Shown: piece by piece, positions 37,104-46,482 of the stretch
How the letters are laid out: every line of letters starts with the position of its first letter
Numbering within the stretch: the first letter of the stretch is position 1
Source: Thauera sedimentorum
Lineage (GTDB): Bacteria; Pseudomonadota; Gammaproteobacteria; Burkholderiales; Rhodocyclaceae
DNA: 64,000 nucleotides
Direction: 5' to 3'
NCBI RefSeq assembly: GCF_014489115.1
Contig: NZ_JACTAH010000001.1
Location: forward strand, 1,550,001-1,614,000
Translations under genes and position numbers: made by a program
Notes under the pieces: generated by a model
Seen by the model: the letters and a program-made list of their open reading frames with translations, nothing else
Databases searched by the model: none
What the model was told of the DNA's origin: nothing

Positions 37104-38243
37104 TCAGTCCGCGCAGCCGGCCTGGCGGCGCGATTCGCGCGGGTCGCGGAAGATCAGCGGCGCGCCCGGCGTGCCGGGCTGCTGTGCGCGCGCGACCGCC
37201 GCGCTCACCTTGTCATGGGCGGGCGACTTGTCGCACACCGGATCGGCCGCGGCCGGGTCGCCGGCCAGCATGTAGGCCTGGCAGCGGCAGCCGCCGAGGT
37301 CCTTTTCCTTGTCTGGGCAGCTCCGGCAAGGGTCCTTCATCCAGGCGTCGCCGCGGTAGCGGCTGAAGCCTTCGGATTCGTACCAGATCTCGCGCAAGCC
37401 CATCTCGCGCACGTTCGGGAATGCCAGCCCGGGCAGCATCTTCGCGGTATGGCAGGGCAGCGCGGTGCCGTCCGGGGTGACGGTGAGGAAGACGTTGCCC
37501 CAGCCGTTCATGCACTTCTTCGGCCGCGTCTCGTAGTAGTCCGGCACCACGAAGAAGATCTTGATCCTGTCGCCGAGGCGCTCACGGTATTCGTTGGTGA
37601 TGCGCTCGGCGCGCTGCAGTTGTTCGCGCGAGGGCAGCAGCTGGTCGCGGTTCAAGAGCGCCCAGGAGTAGTACTGGCTGTTGGCCAGTTCCAGGTATTC
37701 GGCGCCCAGCGCCACCGCCATGTCGATGATCTGGCCGATGTAGTCGATGTTGAGCCGGTGCACGACCACGTTCATCACCATCGGCCAGCCCTGCTCCTTG
37801 ATGCGCGCCGCGACCTGCTGCTTGAGCTCGAAGGTGCGGGTGTGGGAGAGGAAGTCGTTGAGCTCCCTGGTCGAGTCCTGGAAGGACAGCTGGATGTGGT
37901 CCAGCCCGGCGGCCTTGAGCGCTGCGGCACGCTCCGCGCTGAGGCCCACGCCAGAGGTCAGCAGGTTGGTGTAGTAGCCCAGGCGGTGCGCTTCGGCGAC
38001 CAGCACTTCGAGGTCCTCGCGCATCATCGGCTCGCCACCGGAGAAGCCGCACTGCACGCTGCCCGCGGCGCGTGCCTCGCGCAGCACGCGCAGCCAGTCG
38101 TCGGTGGACAGTTCGGTGTCGTCACGGGCGAAATCCACCGGGTTGTAGCAGAACGCGCAGTGCAGCGGGCAGCGGTAGGTGAGCTCGGCCAGCAGCCACA
38201 GCGGCGGGCCGGGTTGCGCTACGGAGGAGGAAAGCGGGTTCAT
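37104..38243 (-). CDS. pqqE: PQQ biosynthesis radical SAM enzyme PqqE
   Basis: A 379-aa radical SAM/SPASM enzyme that joins Glu and Tyr of PqqA. SAM motif CPLHCAFC; SPASM cysteines in CMNGWGN, LPCHTA, CRSCPDKEKDLGGCRCQ and VCDKSPAH. It is the last gene of the canonical pqq operon and is separated from pqqD by 165 bases containing a REP pair, an unusual gap in an otherwise overlapping operon. Both halves look intact. Confidence 0.96.
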   Translation of the reverse strand: MNPLSSSVAQPGPPLWLLAELTYRCPLHCAFCYNPVDFARDDTELSTDDWLRVLREARAAGSVQCGFSGGEPMMREDLEVLVAEAHRLGYYTNLLTSGVGLSAERAAALKAAGLDHIQLSFQDSTRELNDFLSHTRTFELKQQVAARIKEQGWPMVMNVVVHRLNIDYIGQIIDMAVALGAEYLELANSQYYSWALLNRDQLLPSREQLQRAERITNEYRERLGDRIKIFFVVPDYYETRPKKCMNGWGNVFLTVTPDGTALPCHTAKMLPGLAFPNVREMGLREIWYESEGFSRYRGDAWMKDPCRSCPDKEKDLGGCRCQAYMLAGDPAAADPVCDKSPAHDKVSAAVARAQQPGTPGAPLIFRDPRESRRQAGCAD

Positions 38244-38288
38244 CGATCGTACCTCTCGGCCCGCGCGCAGGCGGCCCGGAATCCGTGC

Positions 38289-38393
38289 CGATCGCGGGCA
38301 AGCCCGCTCCTACAGGTCGCGCCGAGCGCCCGGGCAGGTTCGCGACCAGATCGCGCGAAGACTGTCCTGTAGGAGCGGCCTTGGCCGCGATCG
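38289..38393. repeat. REP pair (BIME) between pqqD and pqqE
   Basis: Two inverted copies of a REP-like palindrome: 38289-38316 (GCGGGCAAGCCCGCTCCTACA core) and 38366-38393 (TGTAGGAGCGGCCTTGGCCGC core). Such Pseudomonas-style REP elements are mobilised by RAYT transposases and usually lie between genes, and can stop or stabilise transcripts. No RAYT gene is in the window. Confidence 0.82.
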
Positions 38394-38408
38394 AAGCGCG
38401 CAGCCATG

Positions 38409-38690
38409 TCAGACCTCGATCCAGCGCTGCTTGCGCGCCATGTCGAGGAAGGCCAGCACGTCGGCCTGCAGGCCCGTCGCGCCGAAGGCCTCCTCCAGTT
38501 CGGTGACCAGCGCCGGCACGCTGCGCGAGCCGTCGCAGCGCTTCATGATCTCGCCGGCGCTGGCATTGAGCTTCACCATGCCCTCCGGGTAGAGCAGTAC
38601 CCAGGCCTGCTGCGCCTCTTCCCACTGCAGGCGAAAGAGGCGCGCCACCTGCGGGCGGGCAGCGAGCAGCTCGGCTTCTTCGGCGGTCAT
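38409..38690 (-). CDS. pqqD: PQQ biosynthesis peptide chaperone PqqD
   Basis: A 93-aa RiPP recognition protein that holds PqqA for PqqE. Core [36 protein letters not shown]. Start ATG 38690 overlaps the pqqC stop by 4 bases. A longer frame seen upstream is pqqC in the wrong frame. Confidence 0.95.
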   Translation of the reverse strand: MTAEEAELLAARPQVARLFRLQWEEAQQAWVLLYPEGMVKLNASAGEIMKRCDGSRSVPALVTELEEAFGATGLQADVLAFLDMARKQRWIEV

Positions 38691-39433
38691 GCCTTCGGCC
38701 CGGTGATGGCGATCTCGCACTGCTGCAGCATGATCGCGTCGGCCAGCGCCCACAGCAGGTCGAGCTTGAACTGCAGGATCTCCAGCGCGCGTTCCTGCAG
38801 CGCGCGGCTCTGGCTGAAGTAGTCGAGCGTGAAGCGCAGGCCGTGGGCGACGTCGCGGCGCGCCTGGGTGAGGCGGTTGCGGAAATACTGCAGGCCGGCC
38901 GGATCGACCCAGGGGTACATCTGCGGCCAGGTGTCCAGGCGCTGCTGGTGGATGTGCGGGGCGAACAGCTCGGTGAGGCTGGAGGCCACCGCCTCCTGCC
39001 AGGGGCGCTGGCGGGCAAAGTTCACATAGGCATCGACCGCGAAGCGCGCCGCCGGCGACACCAGGCGCTGCGAGGTGACGTCCTCGCGGCTGAGACCGAC
39101 CGCCTCGCCGAGGCGGATCCAGGCCTCGATGCCGCCGTCGTCCTTGATGCCGCCGATGTCGTAGCCGTCGTGGTCGAGCACGCGCTGGATCCACTCGCGG
39201 CGCAGTTCGCGGTCCGGGCAGTTGGACATGATGGCCGCGTCCTTCACGGGAATCGCGACCTGGTAGAGATAGCGGTTGGCCACCCAGCCCTGCAGCTGCG
39301 CCTTGGTGAGCCGGCCCTCGGCCATCATCACGTGGAAGGGGTGATGGATGTGATAGCTCGCGCTCTTGCCGCGCAGGCGGGCTTCGAACTCCTCGCGGCT
39401 CAGCGGCGCGGCCAGCTTTTCCGGTGCATTCAC
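38687..39433 (-). CDS. pqqC: Pyrroloquinoline-quinone synthase PqqC
   Basis: A 248-aa cofactor-free oxidase that performs the last ring closure and eight-electron oxidation to PQQ. Start is GTG 39433 (overlapping the pqqB stop). Conserved active-site blocks are [66 protein letters not shown] and [11 protein letters not shown]. Complete and normal in length. There is no second copy in the operon at 18.7 kb. Confidence 0.96.
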   Translation of the reverse strand: MNAPEKLAAPLSREEFEARLRGKSASYHIHHPFHVMMAEGRLTKAQLQGWVANRYLYQVAIPVKDAAIMSNCPDRELRREWIQRVLDHDGYDIGGIKDDGGIEAWIRLGEAVGLSREDVTSQRLVSPAARFAVDAYVNFARQRPWQEAVASSLTELFAPHIHQQRLDTWPQMYPWVDPAGLQYFRNRLTQARRDVAHGLRFTLDYFSQSRALQERALEILQFKLDLLWALADAIMLQQCEIAITGPKA

Positions 39434-40344
39434 GGGACGATCTCCATACCGTCGAAGGAAACCTCGATGCCGTGGGCGGCGAGCGTGGCACGCTCGGCGC
39501 TGTCCTCGTCGAGGATGGGGTTGGTGTTGTTGATGTGGATGAGCACCTTGCGGGTGTCCTGCGGCAGGCGGTCGAGCCACTCGATCATGCCGCCCTCGCC
39601 GCTTTGCGGCAGATGGCCCATGGCGCGCGAGGTCTTCTGCGAGGCGCCCAGGCGGATCATCTCGTCGTCGGTCCACAAGGTGCCGTCGACCAGCACGCAG
39701 TCGGCCGCCTGCATCGCCGCCCACACGTGCGGCTCCATCTCGCCCAGGCCGGGGGCGTAGAACAGGCTGCGGCCGGAGCGCGTGTCGGTAATGGTGACGC
39801 CTATGTTGTCGCCCGGCTGCGGACAGTCGCGGTGCGGCGAATACGGCGGCGCGTTGGAAATCAGCGGCAGCGCGGCAAAGCGCAGACCGGGTACGCCGGG
39901 AATCTCGAAATCCTCGCCGAGCGGCAGCGCGTGCCAGTTCACCCCGCAGTAATGGCCGAGCAGGTTCAGCAGCGGGTTGCCGCGGGTGAGGTCTTCGTGC
40001 ACATGCGGGGTGCACCACAGCTCCAGCGGCTGGCGGTGCTCGCGCAGCATGTAGAGCCCGGTGGTGTGGTCGATCTGTGCGTCGATCAGCACGATGGCGG
40101 CGATCGCGGTGTCGCGCAGCGCGCGTGCCGGCTGCAGTTCGGGAAAGCTGCGGATCTGCTGCAGCACGTCGGGCGAGGCGTTGAACAGCACCCAGCGCTC
40201 GCCGTCGCCGCTCACCGCGATCGACGACTGGGTGCGCGCACGGGCGCGGATGGTGCCGCGGCGCACACCGTCGCAGCGCGGGCAGTTGCAGTTCCACTGC
40301 GGAAAACCGCCGCCGGCCGCGGAACCGAGGACTCGGACTTTCAT
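39430..40344 (-). CDS. pqqB: PQQ biosynthesis hydroxylase PqqB
   Basis: A 304-aa metallo-beta-lactamase-fold protein shown in other bacteria to hydroxylate the tyrosine-derived part of the PQQ precursor. N-terminal [20 protein letters not shown] is the PqqB signature; metal ligands are in [11 protein letters not shown] and later in HINNTNPIL. Start ATG 40344. The gene stop overlaps the pqqC GTG start. Confidence 0.95.
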   Translation of the reverse strand: MKVRVLGSAAGGGFPQWNCNCPRCDGVRRGTIRARARTQSSIAVSGDGERWVLFNASPDVLQQIRSFPELQPARALRDTAIAAIVLIDAQIDHTTGLYMLREHRQPLELWCTPHVHEDLTRGNPLLNLLGHYCGVNWHALPLGEDFEIPGVPGLRFAALPLISNAPPYSPHRDCPQPGDNIGVTITDTRSGRSLFYAPGLGEMEPHVWAAMQAADCVLVDGTLWTDDEMIRLGASQKTSRAMGHLPQSGEGGMIEWLDRLPQDTRKVLIHINNTNPILDEDSAERATLAAHGIEVSFDGMEIVP

Positions 40345-40414
40345 GACGGATCTCGCACGCTATTTGATCGGGTTCGGCGGGCGCCCGGCCGCAGCGCGGG
40401 CGCCCCGGCCACGT

Positions 40415-40489
40415 TCAGCGCGTGGCGATGTACATGGTGATTTCGAAGCCGAAGCGGAAATCGCAGGCGCTCGGGGTTTCCCATTTCAT
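40415..40489 (-). CDS. pqqA: PqqA precursor peptide of the canonical pqq operon
   Basis: A 24-residue peptide, ATG 40489 with AAGGAGA before it. It has Cys9-Asp10, Arg12, Gly14-Phe15 and the Glu16-x3-Tyr20 pair (EITMY) that becomes PQQ; there is only one Tyr. It precedes pqqB by 70 bases in a normal A-B-C-D-E order. A hairpin or weak gap there could limit downstream expression relative to PqqA, but I see no strong terminator. Confidence 0.95.
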   Translation of the reverse strand: MKWETPSACDFRFGFEITMYIATR

Positions 40490-40684
40490 GGTGTCTCTCC
40501 TTGTGGCGTTTCGATGGGTGATGGAGGCGATGCCCCACTGCCGGCGGCGGAATGCGGATGCGCCGCCACCGTCGTCAGATTGCCGGTCGACGGCGCGCGG
40601 CGCATCGCGGAATCCGGCCGAACGCGATAGAGAAATTCATGAGACGGGCGACCGCCCGCCAAGACCAGGCGCGTGCGGCGCACC

Positions 40685-41839
40685 TCAGGCGACCCTTGCG
40701 GCCGCCTCCATATCACCGCCCTGCGGCGCCGGCTGCTCGACCACCACGCGGTTGCGCCCCTGCGCCTTGGCCGCATACATCGCATGGTCCGCCCGCCGCA
40801 TGAAGGACGACAGCGTCTCGGTCGGGCCCGTGCACATCGCCACGCCGATGCTCACCGTGGGCACGACCGTGCCGCCGGGCAGCTCGCAGCGCAGCCCCGC
40901 GACCGACTCGCGCAGGCGCTCGGCGGCGGCGAAGGCCTGCGCCAGCGCGGTCTCGGGCATCAGCACGGCGAACTCCTCGCCGCCCAGGCGGGCCAGGCAA
41001 TCCTCGCCGCGCACCGTCTGCGCGCAAACCCCGGCCACCGCCTTGAGCACCTCGTCGCCGGCCAGGTGACCGTGGGTGTCGTTGATCGGCTTGAAGTGGT
41101 CGATGTCGAGCATCAGCAGGGCCAGCGGGTGGCGGTAGCGCGCGGCGCGCTGCAACTCGGCCTGGGCCGCCGCGATGAAGTGGCGGCGGTTGAAGAGGCC
41201 GGTGAGCGGATCGCGCGTGACCTGCCGTTCGAGTTCGCGGATCAGCTCGGCATTTCGCTCGCGCAGTACCAGCGCCTCGGTGGTGCTGGCGTGGATCTTC
41301 AACCCCACCAACAGCATCAGCGCGATGAAGAGCAGCCCGAGCATGGTGAGCCCGAGGTAGAACAGCCCACCGCCGAGCAGCGGTGGCGCCACCAGCGCGA
41401 CCGCCGGCGGCACCAGGTCGCCGAGCAGCAGGCGGCGGTGCGGATTGCTCATCGCCACGGTCAGCGAGATCAGCCCGACATGGATCAGCATCGTGAACAT
41501 CAGGCTGTTGAAGTTGCCCGGCTGCCAGCCCCACACGATGATCGAGGACCACGACACCATGTGCGCGCCGTGCGCCAGGGCGATGCGCCGCGCCCACAGG
41601 CGTTCGTCCTGCGGCCCCGGCGCCGCGCGCCGAAAGCGCGTGTAGACGCCGATATACACCGCGATCACGACGAGTTCGATCGCCGCCCACAGCGCGGCCT
41701 TCCACGGCGCGACCCAGGTCGTCAGCAGCGCGGCGGTCACCACCGTCAGCAACGGTGCGAGGTATTTGTCGTGGATATGGTTGTCGACGTAGAGCCCGAG
41801 CTGGCTCAAGCGGACGCCGGCGTTGCGCGCGTGGTCCAT
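40685..41839 (-). CDS. Membrane-bound diguanylate cyclase
   Basis: A 384-aa membrane protein with six hydrophobic helices in the first 185 residues (no recognised sensor family, possibly MASE-like) and a C-terminal GGDEF domain. The active site reads GGEEF with an RxxD inhibitory site (RGED) five residues before it, so it should make c-di-GMP under product control. Start ATG 41839. It lies downstream of the ABC operon on the same strand with an 89-base gap. Confidence 0.92.
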   Translation of the reverse strand: MDHARNAGVRLSQLGLYVDNHIHDKYLAPLLTVVTAALLTTWVAPWKAALWAAIELVVIAVYIGVYTRFRRAAPGPQDERLWARRIALAHGAHMVSWSSIIVWGWQPGNFNSLMFTMLIHVGLISLTVAMSNPHRRLLLGDLVPPAVALVAPPLLGGGLFYLGLTMLGLLFIALMLLVGLKIHASTTEALVLRERNAELIRELERQVTRDPLTGLFNRRHFIAAAQAELQRAARYRHPLALLMLDIDHFKPINDTHGHLAGDEVLKAVAGVCAQTVRGEDCLARLGGEEFAVLMPETALAQAFAAAERLRESVAGLRCELPGGTVVPTVSIGVAMCTGPTETLSSFMRRADHAMYAAKAQGRNRVVVEQPAPQGGDMEAAARVA

Positions 41840-41928
41840 GCCTTTTCCTGGAGGAGGCCGAGGCGGAATGCGGCCGCTGTCGCCCGCCCCGCAAAGCGGA
41901 GCATGTTAGCGTATGCCGATCGGCTGAT

Positions 41929-42783
41929 TCAACCGCGTTTCGCCAGTTGCCCGAAGCCGCGCTGCGGATCGTAGCCCCAGCAGGCCAGGGTGAAGCAGGC
42001 CAGCGCGGTGCCGCACACGATCCACGGCGCCCAGCCCGGGTCTTGGCCGTAGAGCGCGAAGCGCAGCCATTCCACCGCGTAGGTGAAGGGGTTGCCCTGC
42101 GCGGCGAGGAACACCCAGCGCGCGCCCGCCTCCTCCAGCTTCCACAGCGGATAGAGCGCGGTGGAGATGAAGTACATCGGGAAGATGACGAAGTTCATCG
42201 CCCCGGCGAAGTTCTCCAGCTGGCGCACATGCACCGACAGCAGCAGGCCGAGCGCACCCAGCATCAGCGCGCCGCCCACCGCGGCGGCGAGCACCTGCGG
42301 GGTGTGCGCGCCCCACAGCGGCAGCGTGGTGCCGAGCAGCGCGGCGATGGCGACGAAGGCCACCGCCTGCAGCAAGGAGAGCACCGCGGTGGCGGCCAAC
42401 TTGGCGAACAGCACCCACGCGCGCGGCAGCGGCGCGGTGAGCAGCAGGCGCATCATGCCCATCTCGCGGTCGTACACCATGGCCAGCGAGGACTGCATGC
42501 CATTGAACAGCATCACCATGCCGATCAGGCCCGGGGCGATATACTCGTCGTAGGTGATGTAGGTCTCGTAGGGCGGCACGATGGCCACCCCGAACACGTT
42601 GCGGAAACCCGCGGCGAACACCGCCAGCCACAGCACCGGGCGCACCAGCGCGGACACCAGGCGGCCGTACTGGCGGGCGAACTTGAACAGCTCGCGCGCG
42701 ACGATCGCCCACAGCGCCTGCAATGCGTGGCGCAGCGGGCCGCGGGCGGGGGCATCGGCCGCGCTCAGTGCGGGCGCGCGCAT
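41929..42783 (-). CDS. ABC-2 permease, PQQ-alcohol-dehydrogenase-associated (PedC-like)
   Basis: A 284-aa permease with six membrane helices. ETYITYDEYIAPGLIGMVMLFNGMQSSLAMVYDREMGMMRLLLTAPLPR is the typical ABC-2 membrane core; the group is the TIGR03861 type seen with PQQ alcohol dehydrogenases. It overlaps the upstream binding-protein gene by 19 bases and is the last gene of the seven-gene operon. In P. putida the homologous PedA1A2BC system is needed for lanthanide-dependent growth, so metal supply is one possible role, though an ABC-2 permease is usually an exporter. Confidence 0.88.
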   Translation of the reverse strand: MRAPALSAADAPARGPLRHALQALWAIVARELFKFARQYGRLVSALVRPVLWLAVFAAGFRNVFGVAIVPPYETYITYDEYIAPGLIGMVMLFNGMQSSLAMVYDREMGMMRLLLTAPLPRAWVLFAKLAATAVLSLLQAVAFVAIAALLGTTLPLWGAHTPQVLAAAVGGALMLGALGLLLSVHVRQLENFAGAMNFVIFPMYFISTALYPLWKLEEAGARWVFLAAQGNPFTYAVEWLRFALYGQDPGWAPWIVCGTALACFTLACWGYDPQRGFGQLAKRG

Positions 42784-43919
42784 CGCTTCTCGGCCTCGTC
42801 CGCGCCCAGGGTGTCGAGCGCGTTCTTCGGATGCAGGATGCCGTCGACCGGCGCGCTCGCCACCACCCCTTGGCCGTCGCTCAGCAGCAGGGTCTGGCGC
42901 AGCTGGCCGTCCCAGGGGCGGAAGGCCAGCGCCACGCCTTTGGAGCCGTCGAGCGCGAGGCCGGTCAGTTTCGCCGGCCCCTTGCCGTCCGCAGCCAGCA
43001 CCGCACCCACCGCCGCCTTGCCGGCCAGCCAGGCCGCCCAGTCCTGCGCCACCATCGGCCGCCCGGCGGCCTTCTGGAAGCGGCGGCTTACCTGCGGCGC
43101 GCCGAAGCGTTCGAACTGCGCGTGCCAGGCCAGCGCCACCAAGCCCGCATCGCCCACCACCGGGCGCGGCCGGGCGGTGCGATAGGGCAAGGCGCGGGAG
43201 AACTCGCCGTCGCTATCGACCACCCACACCACGTCGTAGTCGTTGCCGCCGGTGAGCAGCTGCGGGTTGGCCAGATCGCGCTCGCGCGGATCGGCCGAGG
43301 GCTTGAACGGCTTCTTCGCCACCAGCTTGAGCCCGTAGCGCTTGGCCGCCGCTTCCACCACCGCGCCGCGCGCCGCATCGGCCGGCGTGCTGCCGACCAG
43401 CAGCAGCACCTTGCGCCAGCGCCGCTCGACCAGGGTCTGCGCCAGGGCGTCGGCACGCATGCGTTCGCTCGGCAGGGTATGGAACAGGTTGGCGCGGCAG
43501 TCGGCCTCGCGCAGCGCATCGGCGGCCTCGCCGACGTTGATCACCGGCACGCGCACTGCGTCGGCCACCGCCAGCACCCAGGGCGCGGGCAGATCCACCA
43601 CCAGCAGCGCGGCGCCCTCCTTCACGCTGCGCGCGGCGGCTTCGCGCGCCGCTTCGGCTGACGCGGCTTCGGCCTCGGCGAGTGCCAGGCGGTGGCCGGC
43701 CGCTTCGAGCTCGAAAGCGGCATCGTCCAGCGCCAGCTTCAGCCCATCGGCGGCCGATCCGCCCGGATGACCCAGGTAAGCCCGCTCCAGGCGGTCGCGG
43801 TCCAGACGCGGGTCGTCCTCCACTGCGATCAGCGCAACGCGGAAGTCCGCCGCATGAGCGCCGAAGGCCAGCACCAGCCCGGCGAGAAGGCCTGTGAACG
43901 GGCCCAGGGTCCGGCGCAT
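42765..43919 (-). CDS. ABC substrate-binding protein, PQQ-alcohol-dehydrogenase system
   Basis: A 384-aa periplasmic type I binding protein (branched amino-acid-binding fold; TIGR03863-like). Signal peptide ends at AHAAD. FRVALIAVEDDPRLDRDRLERAYLG and GHPGGSAADGLKLALDDAAFELEAAG are the family start; RRWRKVLLLVGSTPAD begins the second lobe. An ABC exporter-type permease with a binding protein is an unusual pairing that is typical of this system. Ligand unknown. Confidence 0.87.
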   Translation of the reverse strand: MRRTLGPFTGLLAGLVLAFGAHAADFRVALIAVEDDPRLDRDRLERAYLGHPGGSAADGLKLALDDAAFELEAAGHRLALAEAEAASAEAAREAAARSVKEGAALLVVDLPAPWVLAVADAVRVPVINVGEAADALREADCRANLFHTLPSERMRADALAQTLVERRWRKVLLLVGSTPADAARGAVVEAAAKRYGLKLVAKKPFKPSADPRERDLANPQLLTGGNDYDVVWVVDSDGEFSRALPYRTARPRPVVGDAGLVALAWHAQFERFGAPQVSRRFQKAAGRPMVAQDWAAWLAGKAAVGAVLAADGKGPAKLTGLALDGSKGVALAFRPWDGQLRQTLLLSDGQGVVASAPVDGILHPKNALDTLGADEAEKRCARPH

Positions 43920-43922
43920 GGC

Positions 43923-44903
43923 TTACTCCACCACCACCGCGGTGTGCGGCACGCGGCCCACCGGGATGGTCTTGACCGCCTTGGCCGCGGCCACGTCGAC
44001 CACGGTGAGGTCGTCCGACAGGCCATTGACCACGAACAGGCGCGACTCGTCGCCGTTGAGCGCCACGCTCCAGGCGCGCTTGCCCACCAGTACCAGCTGC
44101 TGCACCTTGCGGCTGGCGACATCGACGAAGGCCACGTGGTTGGCCTTGCCCAGGCCGACGAAGGCGCGCTTGCCGTCGCGGCTGAAGGTCAGGCCCACCG
44201 GGGTGATGTCCTCGCTGCGCGCGCCCTTGAGCTCGAAGCGCAGGGTGTCGACCACTTCCAGCTTGGCGGTATCGATCACGCTGACGCTGGCATCGAGTTC
44301 GTTGCTGACCCACAGCTCGGCGCCGTCCGGGCTGATGGCGAAGCGGCGCGGGCGCTTGCCGACCTTGATGTTCTTCACCACCTTGCCGCTGGCCGCATCG
44401 ACCACGTGCACCATGCTGGCCACCTCCGAAGTGACGAACACCGTCTTGCCGTCCGGCGACACCTTCACCCCTTCCGGCTCCTGCCCCACCTTCACCGCGC
44501 CGGTGCGCTTGCCGCTGGCGACATCGATCACCCCCATCTCGCCGTCGTCCTCGTTGGAGACGTAGAGCGTCTTGCCGTCGGGCGACAGGTCGAAGATCTC
44601 CGGGTCGTCGCCCAGGTCGATGCGGCGCACCGACTTGCCGCTCGCCAGGTCGATGACGTCGGCCTTGCCGGACTCGGTGCATGCGACCACCAGCTGCTTG
44701 CCGCCGGCGGCGAGCTGCATGTGGCGCGGGCGCTTGCAGGTGGCCACGGTGCCGGTGACCTGGAGTGTGGCGACGTCGATCATGGTGAGCGCATCGTCCT
44801 TCTCGCTGGACACATACAGCGTGGCGGCTTGCGCGGCGCCGGCGGCGCAGGCCAGGGCCAGCGCGGCGAGCGCGTGGCGGGCGGGGATGGTCGTCGGGGT
44901 CAT
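43923..44903 (-). CDS. Secreted YVTN beta-propeller (PedB-like)
   Basis: A 326-aa exported seven-bladed YVTN/NHL-type propeller (TIGR03866-like). Signal peptide to AQAA; repeats of about 42 residues such as LYVSSEKDDALTMIDVATLQ, LYVSNEDDGEMGVIDVASGK and LWVSNELDASVSVIDTAKLE cover the whole chain. No cysteine-haem site, no PQQ site. It overlaps the ATPase stop by 4 bases. Probably a periplasmic partner of the ABC system. Confidence 0.88.
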   Translation of the reverse strand: MTPTTIPARHALAALALACAAGAAQAATLYVSSEKDDALTMIDVATLQVTGTVATCKRPRHMQLAAGGKQLVVACTESGKADVIDLASGKSVRRIDLGDDPEIFDLSPDGKTLYVSNEDDGEMGVIDVASGKRTGAVKVGQEPEGVKVSPDGKTVFVTSEVASMVHVVDAASGKVVKNIKVGKRPRRFAISPDGAELWVSNELDASVSVIDTAKLEVVDTLRFELKGARSEDITPVGLTFSRDGKRAFVGLGKANHVAFVDVASRKVQQLVLVGKRAWSVALNGDESRLFVVNGLSDDLTVVDVAAAKAVKTIPVGRVPHTAVVVE

Positions 44904-45655
44904 GACAGGGCTCCTTGGGGATTATTGGTATGGGTGGCGGCCAGGCCGGCCGCCTTGAAGAATCCTTGTTCCAGCGTCGGCTCGCCGAGCGCCGCGATCA
45001 CCGCCTGCTGCGAGCCGTCGGCCAGCACGCGGCCGCGGTGCAGCACCACCACCTGGCCGGCGTCCTCGATCTCCTCGATCCAGTGGGTGGCCCACAGCAC
45101 CGCCATCGGGCGCTGCTGCATGCAGTGGGAAATGTGGCTGCGCAGCGCGCGGCGCGAGGGCAGGTCCAGGCCGACGGTAGCCTCGTCCATCAGCAGCACC
45201 GCCGGGCGATGCAGCATGGCGCGGATCAGCTCCACCCGCCGGCGGTTGCCGCCGGACAGTTCGCGCACCTTGCGTCCGCCGTGCGCGGCGAGGTCGAACT
45301 GCACCAGCCCTTCCTCGATGCGCTGGCGCGCCAGCGCGCGGGGCATGCCGTGCAGGTCGGCGTGCAGCAGCAGGTTGCGCGCGATCGACAGGTCGAGATC
45401 CAGCGCCTGCTGCTGGAACACCACCCCCAGGCGGGCCAGCGCGCGCGCCGGCTGGCGACGCACCGGGATGCCGTCGATGAAGATCTCGCCGCCGTCCGGC
45501 ACGAATAGCCCGGAGAGCAGCTGGAACAGCGTGGACTTGCCGGCCCCGTTGGGCCCCAGCAGCACGCAGAAGCTGCCGGCCGCCACCTCCAGGCTGACCC
45601 GGTCGAGCGCCTTCACCGCGCCGTAGGACTTGCTCACCTCGCGCACGCTCAGCAT
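44900..45655 (-). CDS. ABC transporter ATPase, PQQ-alcohol-dehydrogenase system (PedA1-like)
   Basis: A 251-aa ABC ATPase. Walker A GPNGAGKST, signature LSGGNRRRVEL, Walker B VLLMDEATVGLD and H-loop ATHW are intact. The start at ATG 45655 is preferred because an earlier open frame is only an unrelated frame of the upstream gene. It overlaps the upstream ATPase gene by 7 bases. Partner of the permease at 41929 and the binding protein at 42765. Confidence 0.9.
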   Translation of the reverse strand: MLSVREVSKSYGAVKALDRVSLEVAAGSFCVLLGPNGAGKSTLFQLLSGLFVPDGGEIFIDGIPVRRQPARALARLGVVFQQQALDLDLSIARNLLLHADLHGMPRALARQRIEEGLVQFDLAAHGGRKVRELSGGNRRRVELIRAMLHRPAVLLMDEATVGLDLPSRRALRSHISHCMQQRPMAVLWATHWIEEIEDAGQVVVLHRGRVLADGSQQAVIAALGEPTLEQGFFKAAGLAATHTNNPQGALS

Positions 45656-46482
45656 GCCGGATGCTCCATCAGAAAGGGTTTCGGCATCGCGCCGTCTCCC
45701 AGGCACCTCACCCCCTCCGCGCCCTCTTCCGCCACCCCCGCGAGCAGGTCGCGGTGGCGGGCGAGCAAGGCGCGACGGAAGTCCTCGCAGGCGGCGTCCT
45801 CGGCGCGGCGCGGGCGCGGCAGGTCCACCGCCACGTCGAGGATCACCTGCGAGGGCGCGCGCGACAGGAAGAGGATGCGGTCTGCGAGCTGGATCGCTTC
45901 GCGCAGGTCGTGGGTGACGAACAGCACCGTGGTCGGATGGCGCTGCCACAGCTCCAGCAGCATGTCGCGCAGATGCTCGGCGACCGGATGGTCGAGCGAC
46001 ACGAAGGGTTCGTCGAGCAGCAACAGGCGCGGCTCGATGGCGAAGGCGCGCGCCAGCGCCACCCGGCGCTGCATGCCGCCGGAGAGCTGGCCGGGGTAGG
46101 CGTCGAGGCAGGTGCCCAGGCCCATCTCGTCGAGGAGTTGCTCGGCGCGCCCGGCAGCCACCGCTTGCGCATCGAGCACCACCCGCACGTTGTCGCGCAC
46201 CGTGCGCCAGGGCAGCAGGCGCGGGGTCTGGAACATGTAGCCGATCGGCGCCGCGGCCGGGGTGCTGCCGTCGCCGAAGCGCACCTCGGCACGCGCCGCG
46301 CGGTCCAGCCCGGCGAGGATGTTGAGCAGCGAGGTCTTGCCGCAGCCGGACGGGCCGACGATGCAGCAGAACTGGCGCGCCGGCAGTTCGAAGGCGAGCT
46401 CGGCGATCGCCGGCTGCGCCGCGCCGGGGTAGCGCTTCTCGGCCACCCGCACCGCGAGGTCGGCAAGCATCGTGCCGTTCAT
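45649..46482 (-). CDS. ABC transporter ATPase, nitrate/sulfonate type
   Basis: A 277-aa SsuB/TauB-like ATPase with Walker A GPSGCGKTS, signature LSGGMQRRVAL, Walker B LLLLDEPFVSLD and His in FVTHDLREAI. Start ATG 46482 (an ATG at 46470 is an alternative). It energises the permease encoded immediately upstream, overlapping it by 4 bases. The C-terminal tail is Cys-terminated and non-conserved. Confidence 0.9.
   Translation of the reverse strand: MNGTMLADLAVRVAEKRYPGAAQPAIAELAFELPARQFCCIVGPSGCGKTSLLNILAGLDRAARAEVRFGDGSTPAAAPIGYMFQTPRLLPWRTVRDNVRVVLDAQAVAAGRAEQLLDEMGLGTCLDAYPGQLSGGMQRRVALARAFAIEPRLLLLDEPFVSLDHPVAEHLRDMLLELWQRHPTTVLFVTHDLREAIQLADRILFLSRAPSQVILDVAVDLPRPRRAEDAACEDFRRALLARHRDLLAGVAEEGAEGVRCLGDGAMPKPFLMEHPAC

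Noticed and set aside
40553..40568. GG-N10-GC match on the minus strand before the canonical pqqA
   Set aside because: Reads TGGCGG-N5-CCGCA; too many mismatches in both boxes to call a sigma-54 promoter.
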